64,000 nucleotides of DNA from Altererythrobacter sp. B11 (GCF_003569745.1 NZ_AP018498.1:2331001-2395000), one strand, 5' to 3'. Shown: positions 1 to 9,630, numbered from the stretch's first letter. A program made the numbers and translations. The notes: generated by a model from the sequence alone, not told the origin.

Positions 1-394
1 CGCGCGCCGCGCCATGGCTGGCGGCCAGGGTGAAGAGCAACGGCAGCGTGAGTGCGTCGAGATGCGTCGAAACCGCCAACGCAAGCGCGATGCAGCAATC
101 GACGACATTGGCGCACAGCACCACCCGCCGCCGGTCAAACCGGTCGGCCACCACGCCGGCCACGGGCGTGAGCAGAAGGATCGGCAGGAACTGTGCGAAG
201 CCCAGCAGCCCCAGCATGAATGCGGCGTCGCGCGTGCCCATGCCGTAATCTGCGCGGGCGACGTCGTAAGTCTGGTAGCCGACCAGCACCACCATCGAGA
301 GGGTGGCGAAAACAGCGAGAAAACGCGCGAGCCAGAAGCGCCGGTAATCGGCAATCTGCAGCGGCGACGTGGGACTATCGGTGGTAGCGGTCAC
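1..394 (-). CDS. MFS transporter, N-terminal part (runs off the left edge)
   Basis: The minus strand reads an open frame of about 131 residues from a GTG codon at 394 to the window edge. It begins V-T-A-T-T-D-S-P and continues with two clear hydrophobic helices. Between transmembrane segments 2 and 3 there is a V-A-D-R-F-D-R-R-R loop, the signature of the major facilitator superfamily. The L-A-R-F-L-A-V-F segment in helix 1 suggests the EntS-like exporter branch. The protein would be an inner-membrane exporter; the substrate cannot be told. An in-frame TTG further upstream is an alternative start, and an in-frame TGA closes the frame above that. The rest of the gene lies outside the window. 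Confidence 0.75.
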   Translation of the reverse strand, partial: MTATTDSPTSPLQIADYRRFWLARFLAVFATLSMVVLVGYQTYDVARADYGMGTRDAAFMLGLLGFAQFLPILLLTPVAGVVADRFDRRRVVLCANVVDCCIALALAVSTHLDALTLPLLFTLAASHGAAR

Positions 395-502
395 CCGCGC
401 CCAATGGCAGGCGGCAGCGGCGCTGCCAAGCAGGCTCAACTTGGTTGGGCTTCAGCCTGGCTTTTGCCCGCTGTTCTCCGCAGGCAAAGGAGTGGCCGGA
501 GC

Positions 503-841
503 TCAGCCCTTGCTGCGCAGGCGCGGATTGGGCTGCAGCTCGCGAATGATGGCGGTGAAATCGTCCTGCCGGATGATGCGTTCGAACTGGAAGCCGGCGC
601 GATCCTCGGTCGTCCAGATGCAATAGGCTTCGATCCGCCCGATCACCGGCAGGCGGATCATCACGCGCCCCCCGCGTTCCAGCTTCGGCGAGTGGTCGGT
701 CATGAAGCCATGCGCCGAGATATTCGCGATGTGCAGCCGTAAATCGCCGCGCTCGCGATGCTCGGCGATCACCAGGTGATCGACGGGGTGGCGCGCGGAA
801 CGGCGCATGTCGGTTACAGAGAGCTGTGCCCCGCCGGCCAT
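503..841 (-). CDS. PilZ-domain protein (cyclic di-GMP receptor type)
   Basis: A 112-residue protein made of a single PilZ domain. The two ligand-binding motifs of PilZ domains are visible: an arginine-rich stretch R-R-S-A-R near residue 12 (RxxxR) and N-I-S-A-H-G further on ((D/N)xSxxG). PilZ domains bind c-di-GMP and usually pass the signal to motility, exopolysaccharide or cell-cycle machinery. There is no membrane segment or fused output domain, so the partner is unknown. The ATG at 841 is preceded on its strand by a purine-rich AAAGGAAAGG stretch. The gene sits between tyrS and the MFS gene, all on the minus strand. Confidence 0.8.
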   Translation of the reverse strand: MAGGAQLSVTDMRRSARHPVDHLVIAEHRERGDLRLHIANISAHGFMTDHSPKLERGGRVMIRLPVIGRIEAYCIWTTEDRAGFQFERIIRQDDFTAIIRELQPNPRLRSKG

Positions 842-914
842 GTTCGAGCGCCTTTCCTTTTTCTTCGAAGCCACTCCGATGGCAGAAAAAGCTGGAGAAA
901 GGGTAAAGACCGAC

Positions 915-2147
915 TCAGCAGCCGCGCAAAATCCCGTGGCGCTTCTTGCCCACGCTGATTTTCGCCTCGGCGCCTGCGGCAAGCTGGATCAGGTGAGCCG
1001 GATCGGTGATCGCGACATCGTCCACGCGCACGGCCCCTTCGGCGATCTTCCGCTTGGCTTCGCCATTCGAAGCGGTAAAGCCGATGGCGGCGCAGGCGGC
1101 ACCCAACCGAACGCCTTCGGCGGTCACTTCCAGCACCGGCAGATCCTCGCCCAATCCGCCGCCGGCAAAGGTTTGCGCAGCGGTCGCTTCCGCGCCGCGA
1201 GCCGCGTCCTCGCCACGCACCAAGGCGGTGACTGCATTCGCCAGGACAACCTTGGCGTGGTTGATGTCGGCGCCTTCCAGGGCTTCCAGCCGGGCGATCT
1301 CGTCCAGCGGCAGATCGGTGAACAGGCGCAGGAACTTGCCAACATCCTGATCGTGCGTGTTGCGCCAATATTGCCAGAAATCATAGCTCGGCAGCTGCGC
1401 TTCGTTGAGCCACACCGCCCCGGAAGCGGTCTTGCCCATCTTTGCCCCGTCGGCAGTGGTCACCAGCGGGGTCGTCAGGCCGAACAGTTCCGTTCCATCC
1501 ATGCGCCGGGCAAGCTCGATCCCGTTGACGATATTGCCCCATTGGTCGCTGCCGCCCATCTGAAGGCGGCAACCGATCCGCTGCGACAGCTCGCGGAAGT
1601 CGTAGGCCTGCAGGATCATGTAGTTGAATTCGAGGAAGGTCAGCGGCTGCTCCCGCTCCAGCCTCAGACGAACGGAATCGAAGGTGAGCATGCGATTGAT
1701 GGTGAAATGCGGGCCCACCTGACGGAGCAGCTCGACATAGCCGAGCTCGCTCAGCCACTCGTCATTGTTGACCATCACGGCGTCTGTCGGCCCGTCACCG
1801 AAGGTCAGCAGGCGTTCGAAGACGGTGCGAATGGAGGCGATGTTGCCTTCGATCGCTTCGGTCGTGAGCATGCGGCGGCTTTCGTCCTTGCCCGACGGAT
1901 CCCCCACCTTCGTCGTGCCGCCGCCCATCACCACCACGGGCTTGTGCCCGGCCTGCTGCAGCCTGCGCAGCATCATGACGGACGCCATATTGCCGACATG
2001 GAGCGATGGCGCCGTCGCATCGAAGCCGATATAGGCGGGCACGATCTCCCCGCCCGCAAGGGCGTCCAGCCCCGCAGGATCGGTGACCTGATGAATGTGG
2101 CCGCGCTCGTCGAGCAGGCGGAGGAGATCGGATTGGTACTGGCTCAT
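915..2147 (-). CDS. tyrS: Tyrosine--tRNA ligase
   Basis: A 410-residue class I aminoacyl-tRNA synthetase that charges tRNA-Tyr in the cytoplasm. The HIGH motif appears as S-L-H-V-G-N at residues 49-53 and the KMSKS motif as K-M-G-K-T at 236-240. The tyrosine pocket segments F-N-Y-M-I-L-Q (about 174-180) and G-G-S-D-Q-W-G-N (198-205) are intact. A C-terminal S4-like RNA-binding domain occupies roughly residues 345-405. Length is normal for TyrRS. The start is the ATG at 2147; an open frame continues upstream, but its translation is low-complexity and overlaps the divergent gene. Confidence 0.97.
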   Translation of the reverse strand: MSQYQSDLLRLLDERGHIHQVTDPAGLDALAGGEIVPAYIGFDATAPSLHVGNMASVMMLRRLQQAGHKPVVVMGGGTTKVGDPSGKDESRRMLTTEAIEGNIASIRTVFERLLTFGDGPTDAVMVNNDEWLSELGYVELLRQVGPHFTINRMLTFDSVRLRLEREQPLTFLEFNYMILQAYDFRELSQRIGCRLQMGGSDQWGNIVNGIELARRMDGTELFGLTTPLVTTADGAKMGKTASGAVWLNEAQLPSYDFWQYWRNTHDQDVGKFLRLFTDLPLDEIARLEALEGADINHAKVVLANAVTALVRGEDAARGAEATAAQTFAGGGLGEDLPVLEVTAEGVRLGAACAAIGFTASNGEAKRKIAEGAVRVDDVAITDPAHLIQLAAGAEAKISVGKKRHGILRGC

Positions 2148-2194
2148 GTCGCTCTCTTCGTTTCGGCGCGGGCGCGTAGCACGCGAAGGGGCAC

Positions 2195-2737
2195 ATGCAA
2201 AACTATCCGCTGACGGCGCATCCCGACTTTCCGCCGCTGGCCGCCCGGCGCGTGGAGGCGCGGGTGATCGGCGCCGATGCCAATTGGCTGCGCCTTCGCT
2301 GGCGTATCGACGGGGTGGAGAAGCTGGTTGTCCCGTCATTTGGCGGGAAAGGACGGGCTGACGGCCTGTGGCAGACCACCTGTTTCGAGCTGTTCCTCCG
2401 CCCCGACGGCGGCTCTGCCTATTGTGAATTCAACCTGTCGCCGTCCGAGCGGTGGGCCGCCTATGATTTCGCGTCCTATCGCGAGGGCATGAGCGAACGC
2501 CTGGCGCCGCGAGAGCCCAACTGCACGATGCGCCTGGGCCAAAGCATGGCCATCTTCGATGCCGCCATACCGCTGCCTGCCCTGCCGGCTGCCGATTGCG
2601 CGATGGGGTTTAGCGCGGTGATCGAGGAGGAGGGGGGCACAAAGTCCTATTGGGCGCTGGCGCATCCCGCAGGTAAGCCCGATTTCCATGACGCGGCTTG
2701 CTTCACTGGCCGGCTTGCGGCACCGGAGGCGGCATGA
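2195..2737 (+). CDS. DOMON-like domain protein
   Basis: A 180-residue cytoplasmic protein with no signal peptide. The central segments [10 protein letters not shown] and Y-C-E-F-N-L-S-P-S are typical of the small DOMON-like beta-sandwich proteins found in sphingomonads, often near cell-wall recycling genes. DOMON-like folds bind haem or sugars in other families; no ligand can be assigned here. The stop codon overlaps the start of the DUF1343/NamZ gene by ATGA, so the two are very probably co-translated. It starts 47 bp from the divergent tyrS, so the shared promoters lie in that small gap. Confidence 0.75.
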   Translation: MQNYPLTAHPDFPPLAARRVEARVIGADANWLRLRWRIDGVEKLVVPSFGGKGRADGLWQTTCFELFLRPDGGSAYCEFNLSPSERWAAYDFASYREGMSERLAPREPNCTMRLGQSMAIFDAAIPLPALPAADCAMGFSAVIEEEGGTKSYWALAHPAGKPDFHDAACFTGRLAAPEAA

Positions 2738-3933
2738 AATTCGGCATTGACCGGCTGCTGGCCGATCCGGACCTGAGAAAGCCACTGGAAGGCCGGCGCG
2801 TGGCACTGGTTGCCCATCCGGCCTCGGTTACGGAGAATCTCACCCATTCGCTGGACGCGCTGATCGAGGCGGGGGTCAATGTCACCGCCGCCTTCGGCCC
2901 GCAGCATGGGATCAAGGGCGACAAGCAGGACAATATGGTGGAGACGCCGGACGAGGTGGATCCGCGCTACGGTATCCCGTTATTCAGCCTCTACGGCGAA
3001 GTGCGCCGGCCCAGTGCGGCCATGATGGACAGTGCCGACGTCTTCCTGTTCGACCTGCAGGATCTCGGCTGCCGCATCTACACCTTCTGCACCACGCTGC
3101 TCTATCTGCTTGAAGAGGCGGCGGCGAAGGGCAAGTCCGTGTGGGTGCTGGATCGCCCGAACCCCGCGGGGCGGCCGGTGGAGGGCACGCTGCTGTTGCC
3201 GGGGCAGGAGAGCTTCGTCGGCGCCGGCCCCATGCCCATGCGACACGGCCTGACTATGGGCGAGATGGGGCACTGGTTCGTGCAGCGCTTCGGGCTCGAT
3301 GTCGATTACCGCGTGGTCACCATGGAAGGCTGGCTGCCGGATGCGGCACCGGGCTTTGGCTGGCCGGAGAGCCGGATCTGGATCAACCCGAGCCCCAACG
3401 CGGCGAGCCTTAACATGGCGCGCGCCTATGCCGGTACGGTGATGCTGGAAGGCGCCACACTTAGCGAAGGCAGGGGGACGACCCGTCCGCTGGAAGTGCT
3501 CTTCGGTGCGCCTGATGTGGATGCCGCTGCCGTACTGGCAGTAATGCAGGCGCAGGCACGGGAATGGCTTGACGGTTGTGCGATCCGGCCGTGCTGGTTC
3601 TCGCCGACCTTTCACAAGCATGCGTGCGAACTGTGCAGTGCATTGATGGTCCATGCGGAAGGCAAGTTCTACAACCACGCAGCTTTCCGGCCTTGGCGCC
3701 TGCAGGCGCTGGCCTTCAAGGGCATCCGCACGCTCTATCCCGATTACGACCTGTGGCGGGATTTCCCCTATGAGTATGAGCTGGAACGGCTTGCGATCGA
3801 CGTGATCAACGGCGGCCCGGCGCTGCGGTTGTGGGTGGACGATGCCGCCGCCCAGCCGGGGGATCTGGAAGCGATCGCAGCCCCGGACGAGGCGCAATGG
3901 TGCGATGAAGTGGCGCCGCTGCTGCTGTACTGA
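2734..3933 (+). CDS. DUF1343 family protein, NamZ-type exo-beta-N-acetylmuramidase
   Basis: A 399-residue protein of the DUF1343 family, whose characterised member NamZ removes terminal N-acetylmuramic acid from peptidoglycan fragments. Family landmarks are G-P-Q-H-G near residue 55, the R-H-G-L-T-M-G-E segment near 170, P-S-P-N-A-A-S-L-N near 220 and S-E-G-R-G-T-T-R-P-L-E near 244. No signal peptide is visible, which suggests cytoplasmic action on imported muropeptide pieces rather than on the intact wall. The ATG at 2734 has a GGAGGC ribosome site and overlaps the upstream DOMON-like gene by four bases. A muramidase role is inferred from the family, not shown here. Confidence 0.85.
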   Translation: MKFGIDRLLADPDLRKPLEGRRVALVAHPASVTENLTHSLDALIEAGVNVTAAFGPQHGIKGDKQDNMVETPDEVDPRYGIPLFSLYGEVRRPSAAMMDSADVFLFDLQDLGCRIYTFCTTLLYLLEEAAAKGKSVWVLDRPNPAGRPVEGTLLLPGQESFVGAGPMPMRHGLTMGEMGHWFVQRFGLDVDYRVVTMEGWLPDAAPGFGWPESRIWINPSPNAASLNMARAYAGTVMLEGATLSEGRGTTRPLEVLFGAPDVDAAAVLAVMQAQAREWLDGCAIRPCWFSPTFHKHACELCSALMVHAEGKFYNHAAFRPWRLQALAFKGIRTLYPDYDLWRDFPYEYELERLAIDVINGGPALRLWVDDAAAQPGDLEAIAAPDEAQWCDEVAPLLLY

Positions 3934-4015
3934 AGGCAGCAGGAGGGTCGGGGATTTCGCTTGCCCTCCGCCGCGGCGCCTCGCTAAGCGAAGACAAAAT
4001 CAACGGGAGATCGCG

Positions 4016-4759
4016 ATGCTCAAGCTCTACAGCTTCGGCCCTGGCGCCAATTCGATGAAGCCGATGCTCACCCTCTTCGAGAAAGGGCTGGAATACGAAC
4101 AGCATCTGCTCGACCCCTCGAAGTTTGAGCACCATTCCGACTGGTTCAAGAAGGTCAACCCGCGGGGCCAGGTGCCGGCGCTGGTGGATGGCGACAAGGT
4201 CGTCACCGAAAGCACTGTGATCTGCGAATATCTCGAAGATGCGCACCCTACCGAGGTGAAACTACGGCCGGATGATCCGTATGACCGGGCACAGATGCGG
4301 GTGTGGACCAAATGGGTGGATGAGTATTTTTGCTGGTGCGTGTCCACAATCGGCTGGCACCGCGGCGTGCGCCACATGGCGCAGAAGCTCACCGATGCGG
4401 AGTTCGAGGAGCATCTGAAGAACATCCCGATCCCGGAGCAGCAGCTGAAGTGGCGCCGCGCGCGCGAGGGCTTCCCGCAGGATCTGCTGGACGAGGAGAT
4501 GCGCAAGATCGGTGTCTCCGTCCGCAAGCTGGACGACCATCTGGCCGATCACGAATGGCTCGCTGGCGAAATGTTCACACTGGCGGACATCTGCAATTTC
4601 TCCATCGCCAACGGCATGCAGAATGGCTTTGCCGAACTGGTGAACACCAGCGACACGCCGCATCTGGTTCGCTGGATCGAACAGATCAATGCGCGCCCGA
4701 AGGTGCGCGAGATGTTCGAAAAGGTGCCTCGCGAAAGGCTCGGTCCGCCGAAGGATTGA
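4016..4759 (+). CDS. LigF-like glutathione S-transferase (beta-etherase type)
   Basis: A 247-residue GST with an N-terminal thioredoxin fold (residues 1-80) and a helical C-terminal domain. It resembles LigF of Sphingobium, the glutathione-dependent beta-etherase that cleaves beta-O-4 bonds in lignin fragments. Shared stretches include Y-S-F-G-P-G-A-N-S near the N-terminus, V-T-E-S-T-V-I-C-E-Y-L-E-D near residue 65, and the unusual Y-F-C-W-C-V-S-T-I-G-W-H block near 105. The start at 4016 follows a GGGAGA ribosome site. Neighbours (NamZ, chemoreceptor) give no catabolic context, so the true substrate may be another glutathione conjugate. Family assignment is confident; beta-etherase activity is inferred. 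Confidence 0.8.
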   Translation: MLKLYSFGPGANSMKPMLTLFEKGLEYEQHLLDPSKFEHHSDWFKKVNPRGQVPALVDGDKVVTESTVICEYLEDAHPTEVKLRPDDPYDRAQMRVWTKWVDEYFCWCVSTIGWHRGVRHMAQKLTDAEFEEHLKNIPIPEQQLKWRRAREGFPQDLLDEEMRKIGVSVRKLDDHLADHEWLAGEMFTLADICNFSIANGMQNGFAELVNTSDTPHLVRWIEQINARPKVREMFEKVPRERLGPPKD

Positions 4760-4839
4760 GCCGACCGGCTTCCGTCTTAAATCTTTCCTTACCACCGTGT
4801 GCCTAGATCTCCCGCAAACAGGGGCGGGCGCAGCGAGTT

Positions 4840-6240
4840 ATGGAGCAGACGGTAGTCGAGCGGGAAAATGCGAGCGTGCTCGATCGGATACCGCGCGACT
4901 GCGGCGATGTAACAGTCGGCTGCAGCGACGTGGCGGGCATTGTCCAGGCGGTGATCGAATCCTCCAGTCGCCTGCGCGCAGAGCATGCAGCGCTGCAAGA
5001 CACGGTGGCGGCGCTCGAGAATGACGAGAAGCACATCGCCGATGCCTGCGAGGAATCGCGCCTGCTTTCCAATCGCGCGATGGAACGGCTGGGCGAGGGC
5101 ACGCAGCAGATCCATTCGTCCCTCGGCGTGGTCAGCGAGTTGCTCGATCTCGTGGATACGCTCACCCAGCATGTCACCGGCTTCGCTGCGGCGATGAACC
5201 AGGTCCGGCAGTGTTCGCTGGACATCAACAACATCGCCGAAACCACCAATATCCTGTCGCTCAACGCCGCGATCGAAGCTGCGCGGGCCGGGGAGGCGGG
5301 GCGTGGCTTTGCCGTGGTGGCGAGCGAAGTGAAGAGCCTTGCCGGCAAGACGCGCGAGGCGACTGACGAGATCGGCCGTACGATCGACGCCCTCGGTGCG
5401 GAAGCCGAGAAGGTGATCATCCGGATCGAGGAGGGCGCCAAGGCGAGCAGCGAGGCCAAGGGCTCCGTCAGCAGCATCGCCAGCACGATCGACGGCGTGA
5501 GCGCGCTCGTGGCTGAGGTGGACGCGCATAATGAAACGATTGCGCAGGCCAATGCCACCGTCAGCCGCCACGTCGTTTCCATTCGCAGCGTGCTCGACGA
5601 GTGCGACGAAGTGGCGGTGGAGAACGAAGCGGAATTGCGCGGCGCCCACGCTCGCATGGAAGAGCTGGAGATGACGGCGAGCGCCATGTTCGACACGATC
5701 GTGCATGCCGGGCTCTCGCCGATGGATAGCGTCATGGTGGAGCGCGCGCAGAGCCATGCCGCAGAACTCGTGCGCCTCACCGAAGCGGATCTGGCCTCAG
5801 GCGTGCTCAGCGAAGCCGCGCTGTTCGATCATGACTATCGGCTGGTCGCCGGATCGGCGCCGCCGCGCTATCGCACGCGGCTGGTGGACTGGGCAGATCG
5901 GAACTGGCGGCCGATACTCGACCGGCTGGCCGAATCCGATCCCTGCATCCTCGCATCGGCCTGCACCGACATGCACGGTTTCCTGCCCACCCATCTCACC
6001 TGCTATTCACGGCAGCCAACCGGCGATCTGGCACATGACACGCGCTTTTGCCGCAATGGCCGCAAGATCTTCGATCCCATCGACCGAAAGGCCAAGCAGA
6101 GCGCAGCGCCCTTCATGATGGCCGTCTACCGGCAGGAGGGGGACGGCCGCGAATATCAGGTCGTACGCAACGTTTATCTGCCGCTGCATTTCAACGGCCG
6201 CCGCTGGGGTGATCTCGAGCTGGCCTACAGCTTCGACTGA
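4840..6240 (+). CDS. Soluble methyl-accepting chemotaxis-type sensor
   Basis: A 466-residue protein without membrane segments. A chemoreceptor signalling hairpin fills the N-terminal half. Its conserved tip, [20 protein letters not shown], lies near residues 134-153. Long coiled-coil helices flank it. The C-terminal part (about 300-466) has the [17 protein letters not shown] and [10 protein letters not shown] signatures of the sensory domain seen in alphaproteobacterial energy-taxis receptors. The usual order, sensor first and signalling second, is therefore inverted. It probably interacts with CheA/CheW in a cytoplasmic array; no che genes are in this window. It faces the convergent serine hydrolase 15 bp downstream. 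Confidence 0.88.
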   Translation: MEQTVVERENASVLDRIPRDCGDVTVGCSDVAGIVQAVIESSSRLRAEHAALQDTVAALENDEKHIADACEESRLLSNRAMERLGEGTQQIHSSLGVVSELLDLVDTLTQHVTGFAAAMNQVRQCSLDINNIAETTNILSLNAAIEAARAGEAGRGFAVVASEVKSLAGKTREATDEIGRTIDALGAEAEKVIIRIEEGAKASSEAKGSVSSIASTIDGVSALVAEVDAHNETIAQANATVSRHVVSIRSVLDECDEVAVENEAELRGAHARMEELEMTASAMFDTIVHAGLSPMDSVMVERAQSHAAELVRLTEADLASGVLSEAALFDHDYRLVAGSAPPRYRTRLVDWADRNWRPILDRLAESDPCILASACTDMHGFLPTHLTCYSRQPTGDLAHDTRFCRNGRKIFDPIDRKAKQSAAPFMMAVYRQEGDGREYQVVRNVYLPLHFNGRRWGDLELAYSFD

Positions 6241-6255
6241 GCCGGCGGGGGCCGT

Positions 6256-7545
6256 TCAGCCGCCGGGAACAAGCGCCATTGCGCGCCGGGCGAGCAGTTC
6301 GAATGTCGTCTGGTCCAGTGCAGCTTCGGGAATGTTCCAGCTCATCGCCAGTGCATACCAGTCGCCCGTGCGCGAGCGGAGCAGCCAGGTGAAGTTGAGC
6401 ACGCCGGGCTCAGAGCCACCCTTGTAGCCGATATAGGCCCATCGCGCGCGCTCGGCCTGGCTGGCGGCGGGCTCCACAGAGAGAATGTCCATAACGACCG
6501 GATCGCCCAGATCGCGTAGGCGCCGCAGCACGGCAGTCAGATCCAGCGTCGAGGCAAACCATTCGATGCCTAGAAGGCGCGGCCCGGCTGCGAGTGCGGC
6601 GTTCACCTCAGCAAGGCTCACCTCCTCCGGAGCCAGGCGTTCCAGCACGCTTCGCCGTACCGCGGTGTCGCCCGCCTGAAAGTCAGCGGCCAGGCCTGCC
6701 CTGCTGGGGGCCTTCAGTGCGAACATTTCCCGCGTGGTGAGGAGGGGCGTGTTGCCGCGCGGCTTGGCGTGGCCAGCAGCTGCTATTTCTGCTTCCACCG
6801 CCTCGCGCCCAAGCAGCCGGATGAGCTGGTCCGTCGCGGTGTTGTCGCTGATGGAGATCATCAGCGTGGCGAGCGTTTGCAGCGTGAGAGGCGCGCCATC
6901 GGGCCAGCCCTGCAGCTCTCCGCTGGGGAAGCTTTTCTCCCCCAGCCTCACCACCTCGTCCCATCGATGTCGCCCCTCCCGGATCGAGCGAGCCAGCGAT
7001 GAGAGGACATAGAGCTTGAAGGTGGAGCCGATCGCCAGCTGCTGGTCTGCATTGTGGCTGAGCAGAGGCTCCCCGCCATCGAGCGGAGCAAGATAGATCG
7101 CCGTTTCGCCGGGCAGGGCGGCAAGGTCTGCCTGAGTTCTTTGCGCCGTATCTGCGATGAGGCGGAAATTGGTGATGAGCAGTCCTGCTATGCGTTGCGG
7201 CTCATTCGCCTCGAGCTGCATCTCGCCATCTGCCAAAGCGCGCTCAAACCGCAGCACGATCACTGCGCTGCCGGGATTTGCCCCCGGAGTGACGCTTTCG
7301 ACGCCCGTCATGGCGCCGAATTGTGCGTTCATGTCACGGCTCATCGCCGCCAGGCGATCGGCCGGCACGGCGGCCAGAAAGGTCGGGGTAAACACTTCCT
7401 CTGGCGGCCGTTCACCACGCAGCACGGCCACGGCGTCGGCGGCTCTTCCAGCCAGCCTGTCTGCGCTTTCCGCCGCGGCAATCTCTTGCGCCTGGCTGCC
7501 GGCAGGAACGGCGAGAAGCAGAAGAGCGAGTACGAGCCGGATCAC
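6256..7545 (-). CDS. Beta-lactamase-fold serine hydrolase, exported
   Basis: A 429-residue exported protein with a signal peptide ending near residue 19. After an N-terminal module (about 25-140) comes a penicillin-recognising serine hydrolase domain. The three active-site motifs are present: S-T-F-K (S174, K177), S-D-N (233-235) and K-G-G (375-377), the pattern of class A beta-lactamases. The domain is longer than a true class A enzyme and I cannot place the Glu of the omega loop with confidence. It may be a peptidoglycan-modifying or esterase-like enzyme rather than a resistance gene. It starts 27 bp after the end of parE on the same strand and probably shares its transcript. Confidence 0.85.
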   Translation of the reverse strand: MIRLVLALLLLAVPAGSQAQEIAAAESADRLAGRAADAVAVLRGERPPEEVFTPTFLAAVPADRLAAMSRDMNAQFGAMTGVESVTPGANPGSAVIVLRFERALADGEMQLEANEPQRIAGLLITNFRLIADTAQRTQADLAALPGETAIYLAPLDGGEPLLSHNADQQLAIGSTFKLYVLSSLARSIREGRHRWDEVVRLGEKSFPSGELQGWPDGAPLTLQTLATLMISISDNTATDQLIRLLGREAVEAEIAAAGHAKPRGNTPLLTTREMFALKAPSRAGLAADFQAGDTAVRRSVLERLAPEEVSLAEVNAALAAGPRLLGIEWFASTLDLTAVLRRLRDLGDPVVMDILSVEPAASQAERARWAYIGYKGGSEPGVLNFTWLLRSRTGDWYALAMSWNIPEAALDQTTFELLARRAMALVPGG

Positions 7546-7572
7546 CGTGGTTACTCCCCTGTCTGCGCGTTC

Positions 7573-9549
7573 TCAGGCGTCGATCAGGTCGCGGTCGATC
7601 TCGCTCGCTCGGTTCTGGATGAAGTTGAAGCGATGTTCGGGATTGCGGCCCATCAGCTGGTCGACCAGTTCCTTCACCGCATAGCGCTGCTCATGCTCGG
7701 CAGGCAGCGTCACGCGCACGAGGCTGCGGCTTTCCGGGTTCATGGTGGTTTCGCGCAATTGCTGCGGGTTCATTTCCCCCAGGCCCTTGAAGCGGCTGAC
7801 CTCCACCTTCTTGCCCTTGAACAGCCCTGCTTCCAACTCGGCGCGATGCGCGTCGTCCCGGGCATAGCGGCTCTCCTTGCCTGCCGTGAGGCGGTAGAGC
7901 GGGGGCTGGGCGAGGAACAGGTGCCCCTTGCGAACGAGCTCGGGCATTTCCTGGAAGAAGAATGTCATCAACAGGGTGGCGATATGCGCGCCATCCACAT
8001 CTGCGTCGGTCATGATGATCACGCGGTCGTAACGTAGCTGCTCCGGGTCGCAATCCTTGCGAATGCCGCAACCCAGCGCGAGGACGAGGTCCGCGATTTC
8101 CGCATTCGCGCGAATTTTCTCCGCGCTGGCGCTGGCGACATTGAGAATCTTGCCCCGGATCGGGAGGATTGCCTGCATCTTGCGGTCGCGCGCCTGCTTG
8201 GCGCTGCCGCCGGCGCTGTCGCCTTCCACGATGAAGAGTTCTGTCTCGCCATCACCCTCGCCGGAGCAATCGGTGAGCTTGCCGGGAAGTCTCAGCTTCT
8301 TGGCATTGGTCGCGGTCTTGCGCTTAACCTCCCGCTCTGCCTTGCGGCGCAGGCGGTCGTCCATGCGCTCCATCACCGAACCAAGCAGGGCTCGGCCCCG
8401 CTCCATATTGTCCGTCAGGAAGTGATCGAAATGATCGCGCACGGCGTTTTCGACGAGACGCGCGGCCTCAGGCGAGGTGAGCCGGTCCTTCGTCTGGCTC
8501 TGGAACTGCGGATCACGGATGAAGACGGACAGCATGATTTCCGCGCCGGTGATCACGTCATCGGCGGTGATGTCCTTCGACTTCTTCTGTCCGGTGAGTT
8601 CGCCGAAAGCGCGAATGCCCTTGGTTAGCGCGGCGCGCAGCCCTTGCTCATGCGTGCCGCCATCCGGGGTGGGCACTGTGTTGCAGTACCAGCTGGTGGC
8701 GCCATCCGACCACAGCGGCCAGGCGATGGCCCATTCCACGCGGCCTTGATCCTCGGCGAAATCCTGCTTGCCGGTGAAGAAGTCGCTGGTGACGCATTCG
8801 CGATCGCCGACCTGTTCCTTCAGGTGATCGGCAAGGCCGCCGGGGAACTGGAACACAGCTTCTTCCGGCACATCCGCGCTGGCGAGCGAAGGAGCGCATT
8901 TCCAGCGGATCTCGACCCCGGCGTAGAGATAGGCCTTGGAGCGCGCGAGCCTGAACAGCCGTGCGGGCTTGAAGGCCCGATCGCCGAATATCTCCGTATC
9001 GGGCGTGAAGCTGACGCTGGTCCCGCGGCGGTTGGGCGTGTCACCCACCTTCGCCAGCGGTGCCAGCGGCATCCCGCGGGAGAACTCCTGCGCGAAGACT
9101 TCCCGATTACGCGCCACTTCCACGCGCGTGGCGGACGACAGCGCGTTGACCACGCTGACGCCAACGCCATGCAGGCCGCCGCTGGTGGCATAGGCCTTGC
9201 CGGAGAACTTGCCGCCGGAATGCAGGGTGGTGAGGATCACTTCGAGCGCCGACTTGCCGGGAAACTTCGGGTGCTCGTCCACCGGCATGCCCCGGCCATT
9301 GTCGGTGATGGTGAGGCGATTGCCCTCCTCCAGCGTCACCTCGATCCGGTTCGCATGGCCGGCCACAGCCTCGTCCATCGAGTTGTCGAGCACTTCGGCA
9401 GCTAGGTGATGCAGGGCCCGCTCGTCCGTTCCGCCAATATACATGCCAGGGCGGCGACGGACGGGCTCAAGTCCTTCAAGGACTTCGATGGAGGAAGAAT
9501 CATAATCGCCGCTGCTCGCCTGCGGCTTGTCGAACAGGTCGTCGCTCAT
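7573..9549 (-). CDS. parE: DNA topoisomerase IV subunit B
   Basis: A 658-residue type IIA topoisomerase ATPase subunit that with ParC decatenates daughter chromosomes. The GHKL ATPase region carries V-L-D-N-S-M-D-E and G-R-G-M-P-V-D near residues 56-90. The TOPRIM domain has E-G-D-S-A-G-G near 440 and D-A-D-V-D-G-A-H-I near 514. The C-terminal G-R-N-P-E-H-R-F box is also typical. ParE rather than GyrB is supported by the shorter length (GyrB of alphaproteobacteria is about 800 residues) and the Q-T-K-D-R-L-T-S segment. The ATG at 9549 is preferred over an upstream in-frame ATG that adds a non-conserved extension. Confidence 0.95.
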   Translation of the reverse strand: MSDDLFDKPQASSGDYDSSSIEVLEGLEPVRRRPGMYIGGTDERALHHLAAEVLDNSMDEAVAGHANRIEVTLEEGNRLTITDNGRGMPVDEHPKFPGKSALEVILTTLHSGGKFSGKAYATSGGLHGVGVSVVNALSSATRVEVARNREVFAQEFSRGMPLAPLAKVGDTPNRRGTSVSFTPDTEIFGDRAFKPARLFRLARSKAYLYAGVEIRWKCAPSLASADVPEEAVFQFPGGLADHLKEQVGDRECVTSDFFTGKQDFAEDQGRVEWAIAWPLWSDGATSWYCNTVPTPDGGTHEQGLRAALTKGIRAFGELTGQKKSKDITADDVITGAEIMLSVFIRDPQFQSQTKDRLTSPEAARLVENAVRDHFDHFLTDNMERGRALLGSVMERMDDRLRRKAEREVKRKTATNAKKLRLPGKLTDCSGEGDGETELFIVEGDSAGGSAKQARDRKMQAILPIRGKILNVASASAEKIRANAEIADLVLALGCGIRKDCDPEQLRYDRVIIMTDADVDGAHIATLLMTFFFQEMPELVRKGHLFLAQPPLYRLTAGKESRYARDDAHRAELEAGLFKGKKVEVSRFKGLGEMNPQQLRETTMNPESRSLVRVTLPAEHEQRYAVKELVDQLMGRNPEHRFNFIQNRASEIDRDLIDA

Positions 9550-9630
9550 TCCCGGCCTATAGGGGCTGGGGTCCAGCCCCAGCAAGCTGCGTAGGGAGAG
9601 TTTTCCGCCGTGCTGCGTCGCCGGCGCCGA

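Noticed and set aside
807-2213. Long plus-strand frames opposite tyrS and similar antisense frames opposite dnaK, proS, rnr, ntrY and others
   Set aside because: They are high-G+C shadows of well-recognised genes, with His/Arg/Gln-rich translations and no motifs.
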